Notes under the pieces: generated by a model | What the model saw: only the letters and a program-made list of their open reading frames with translations | Databases searched by the model: none | What the model was told of the DNA's origin: nothing | From: Clostridiales bacterium | GTDB lineage: Bacteria; Bacillota; Clostridia; Oscillospirales; JAAYOS01 | Reading direction: 5' to 3' | NCBI GenBank assembly: GCA_012521525.1 | Contig: JAAYMG010000375.1 | Location: 1-13,880, forward strand | DNA: 13,880 nt | Shown: one piece after another, positions 12,891-13,880 of the stretch | Position numbering within the stretch: the first letter of the stretch is position 1 | Layout: each line of letters starts with the position of its first letter | Program-made: the position numbers and the translations under genes

Positions 12891-13818
12891 ACGGATCGAA
12901 TTCGTTATAACCAACGCATGCAGCGGAAAATGCAGGCACTGTTCCAACGGCGGCAGCAGAACGGAAAGCGGCAGCATCGATGCTGATGCTGCGGTATCTG
13001 CCGTCAATCGCCTTGCGGATAGGTATCAGATCGAGTCGCTAATGACATTCGGGGGCGAGCCGTTATTATACCCTGATACTGTATGCAAGATCCATGCTGC
13101 AGCCCGTGACTTCGGGATCCCGAAAAGGCAACTAATAACTAACGGTTATTTCTCACGCAACGAAAACAGGATCGAGGAAGTTGCAAGGTGTCTGTGCTCA
13201 TCCGGGGTCAATGATGTTTTGCTGTCCGTTGATGCGTTCCACCAGGAATATATACCGCTTGGACCCGTCATGTATTTTGCGGAAGCCCTGTTGAAGCATG
13301 GCATCCCTTCATTGCGCGTCCAGCCTGCCTGGCTGGCAGACGAAGGACACGACAATCAATATAATGCGGAGACAAAGCGACTGTTAAAGCTGTTTGGCGA
13401 TAAAGGAATAGAAGCAAATCATGGAAATGTTATTTTTGCCGCCGGGAACGCATTGAAATATCTTTCCGACTGGTTCCCTTCACCGGAAGAAGTCGATTTG
13501 TCCGAACCCTGCGGGTCCGCTCCGTACACGTCAAGGCCTGACGAGATCGAGTCGTTCTGCATAGATCCAAACGGCGATGTCTGTTTTTGCTCGATTACGA
13601 TAGGCAATATCTATAAACAGGACGTTATTGAAATCATAGACAACTATGATCCATATCATATCCCGTCGATCCGGGCAGTACTTGAAGGAGGAGTACCCGG
13701 GTTAATGAGATATGCCGAGAAAGAGGGCATACTCGTGGACATAAGTGATTGTCGCACAGCCTGCAATGCTTGCCGGAAAATCATGACGGCATTGAAGAAT
13801 AGAACAGCGGTCACATAA
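12874..13818 (+). CDS. Radical SAM protein with SPASM/Twitch-like C-terminal cysteines
   Basis: A 314-residue radical SAM enzyme. The [4Fe-4S] cluster that cleaves SAM is held by Cys16, Cys20 and Cys23 (CSGKCRHC), and the SAM-contact GGEP motif is at 60-63. ITNGYFS and LLSVDAFHQEY are the following barrel strands. The C-terminal part has seven more cysteines, Cys213, Cys229, Cys237, Cys239, Cys293, Cys297 and Cys300, arranged like a SPASM or Twitch auxiliary cluster domain (FCIDPNGDVCFCS is the typical core). Such proteins often modify peptides, but this group is largely uncharacterised. The frame is open from a TTG at 12835. The ATG at 12874, with GAGGTG six bases upstream, is preferred because it begins directly before the conserved first strand. 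No terminator is seen after it. Confidence 0.85.
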   Translation: MYIDPKRIEFVITNACSGKCRHCSNGGSRTESGSIDADAAVSAVNRLADRYQIESLMTFGGEPLLYPDTVCKIHAAARDFGIPKRQLITNGYFSRNENRIEEVARCLCSSGVNDVLLSVDAFHQEYIPLGPVMYFAEALLKHGIPSLRVQPAWLADEGHDNQYNAETKRLLKLFGDKGIEANHGNVIFAAGNALKYLSDWFPSPEEVDLSEPCGSAPYTSRPDEIESFCIDPNGDVCFCSITIGNIYKQDVIEIIDNYDPYHIPSIRAVLEGGVPGLMRYAEKEGILVDISDCRTACNACRKIMTALKNRTAVT

Positions 13819-13880
13819 CATAGAGCCAGATAGCAATATGCAGTAATCATGCAAATAAAGAGGCGGAAACGACAAGCTGA
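13819..13880 (+). other. Window end, no complete gene
   Basis: The last 62 bases contain AAAGAGGCGGAAACG near the end, which could be a ribosome binding site for a gene starting past the edge. An ATG at 13849 opens a frame to the edge but is too short to judge. No terminator separates this from the radical SAM gene, so its operon may continue to the right. Confidence 0.25.

Overview
The window looks like a chromosomal accessory stretch from an anaerobic, probably gut-associated member of the Clostridia (Bacillota). This rests on strong AGGAGG-type ribosome binding sites, several consensus-like sigma-A promoters, an SLH-domain surface protein, ProX/YbaK-type tRNA editing, many small GNAT acetyltransferases and a CxxxCxxC radical SAM protein. 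It is an inference from gene content; no marker gene fixes the genus. I see no tRNA, rRNA, CRISPR array, transposase or phage gene.

Left block (1-6115), mostly minus strand. It holds the start of an unidentified gene running off the left edge, an alpha/beta-hydrolase of the acetyl-esterase type that seems to lack its catalytic Asp and His, a broken GNAT remnant, and an unusual fusion of an HD phosphohydrolase with a CHAP/NlpC-like cysteine peptidase domain. A prolyl-tRNA editing protein (plus strand) and a MazG-like pyrophosphohydrolase (minus) converge and overlap by 28 bases. Then come a membrane-anchored protein with a BamE-like segment, a small lipoprotein whose ribosome binding site can be paired into a leader hairpin, and a RimJ/RimL-type acetyltransferase with a clear promoter.

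Middle block (6116-10246), plus strand. A promoter is followed by a leader of about 320 bases with mutually exclusive stems ending in a strong terminator-like hairpin. It precedes a tight run of two SAM-dependent methyltransferases, the ribosome-assembly GTPase RsgA (TTG start) and an AraC-type regulator, closed by an intrinsic terminator. The attenuator-like leader plus methyltransferases plus RsgA suggests an inducible, possibly ribosome- or drug-related operon, but the methyltransferase substrates are unknown. The AraC protein carries a 12-base tandem repeat in its linker.

Right block (10247-13880), plus strand. An SLH-domain secreted protein sits behind an AT-rich tandem duplication and an extended -10 promoter. 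It is followed by a degenerate array of about nine 19-20-base repeats ending in a terminator. Then come a short acetyl-CoA-binding GNAT protein, a second GNAT, a 43-residue small ORF in frame with that GNAT after its stop codon, and an overlapping radical SAM protein with SPASM/Twitch-like extra cysteines. Nothing recognisable follows it before the window ends.
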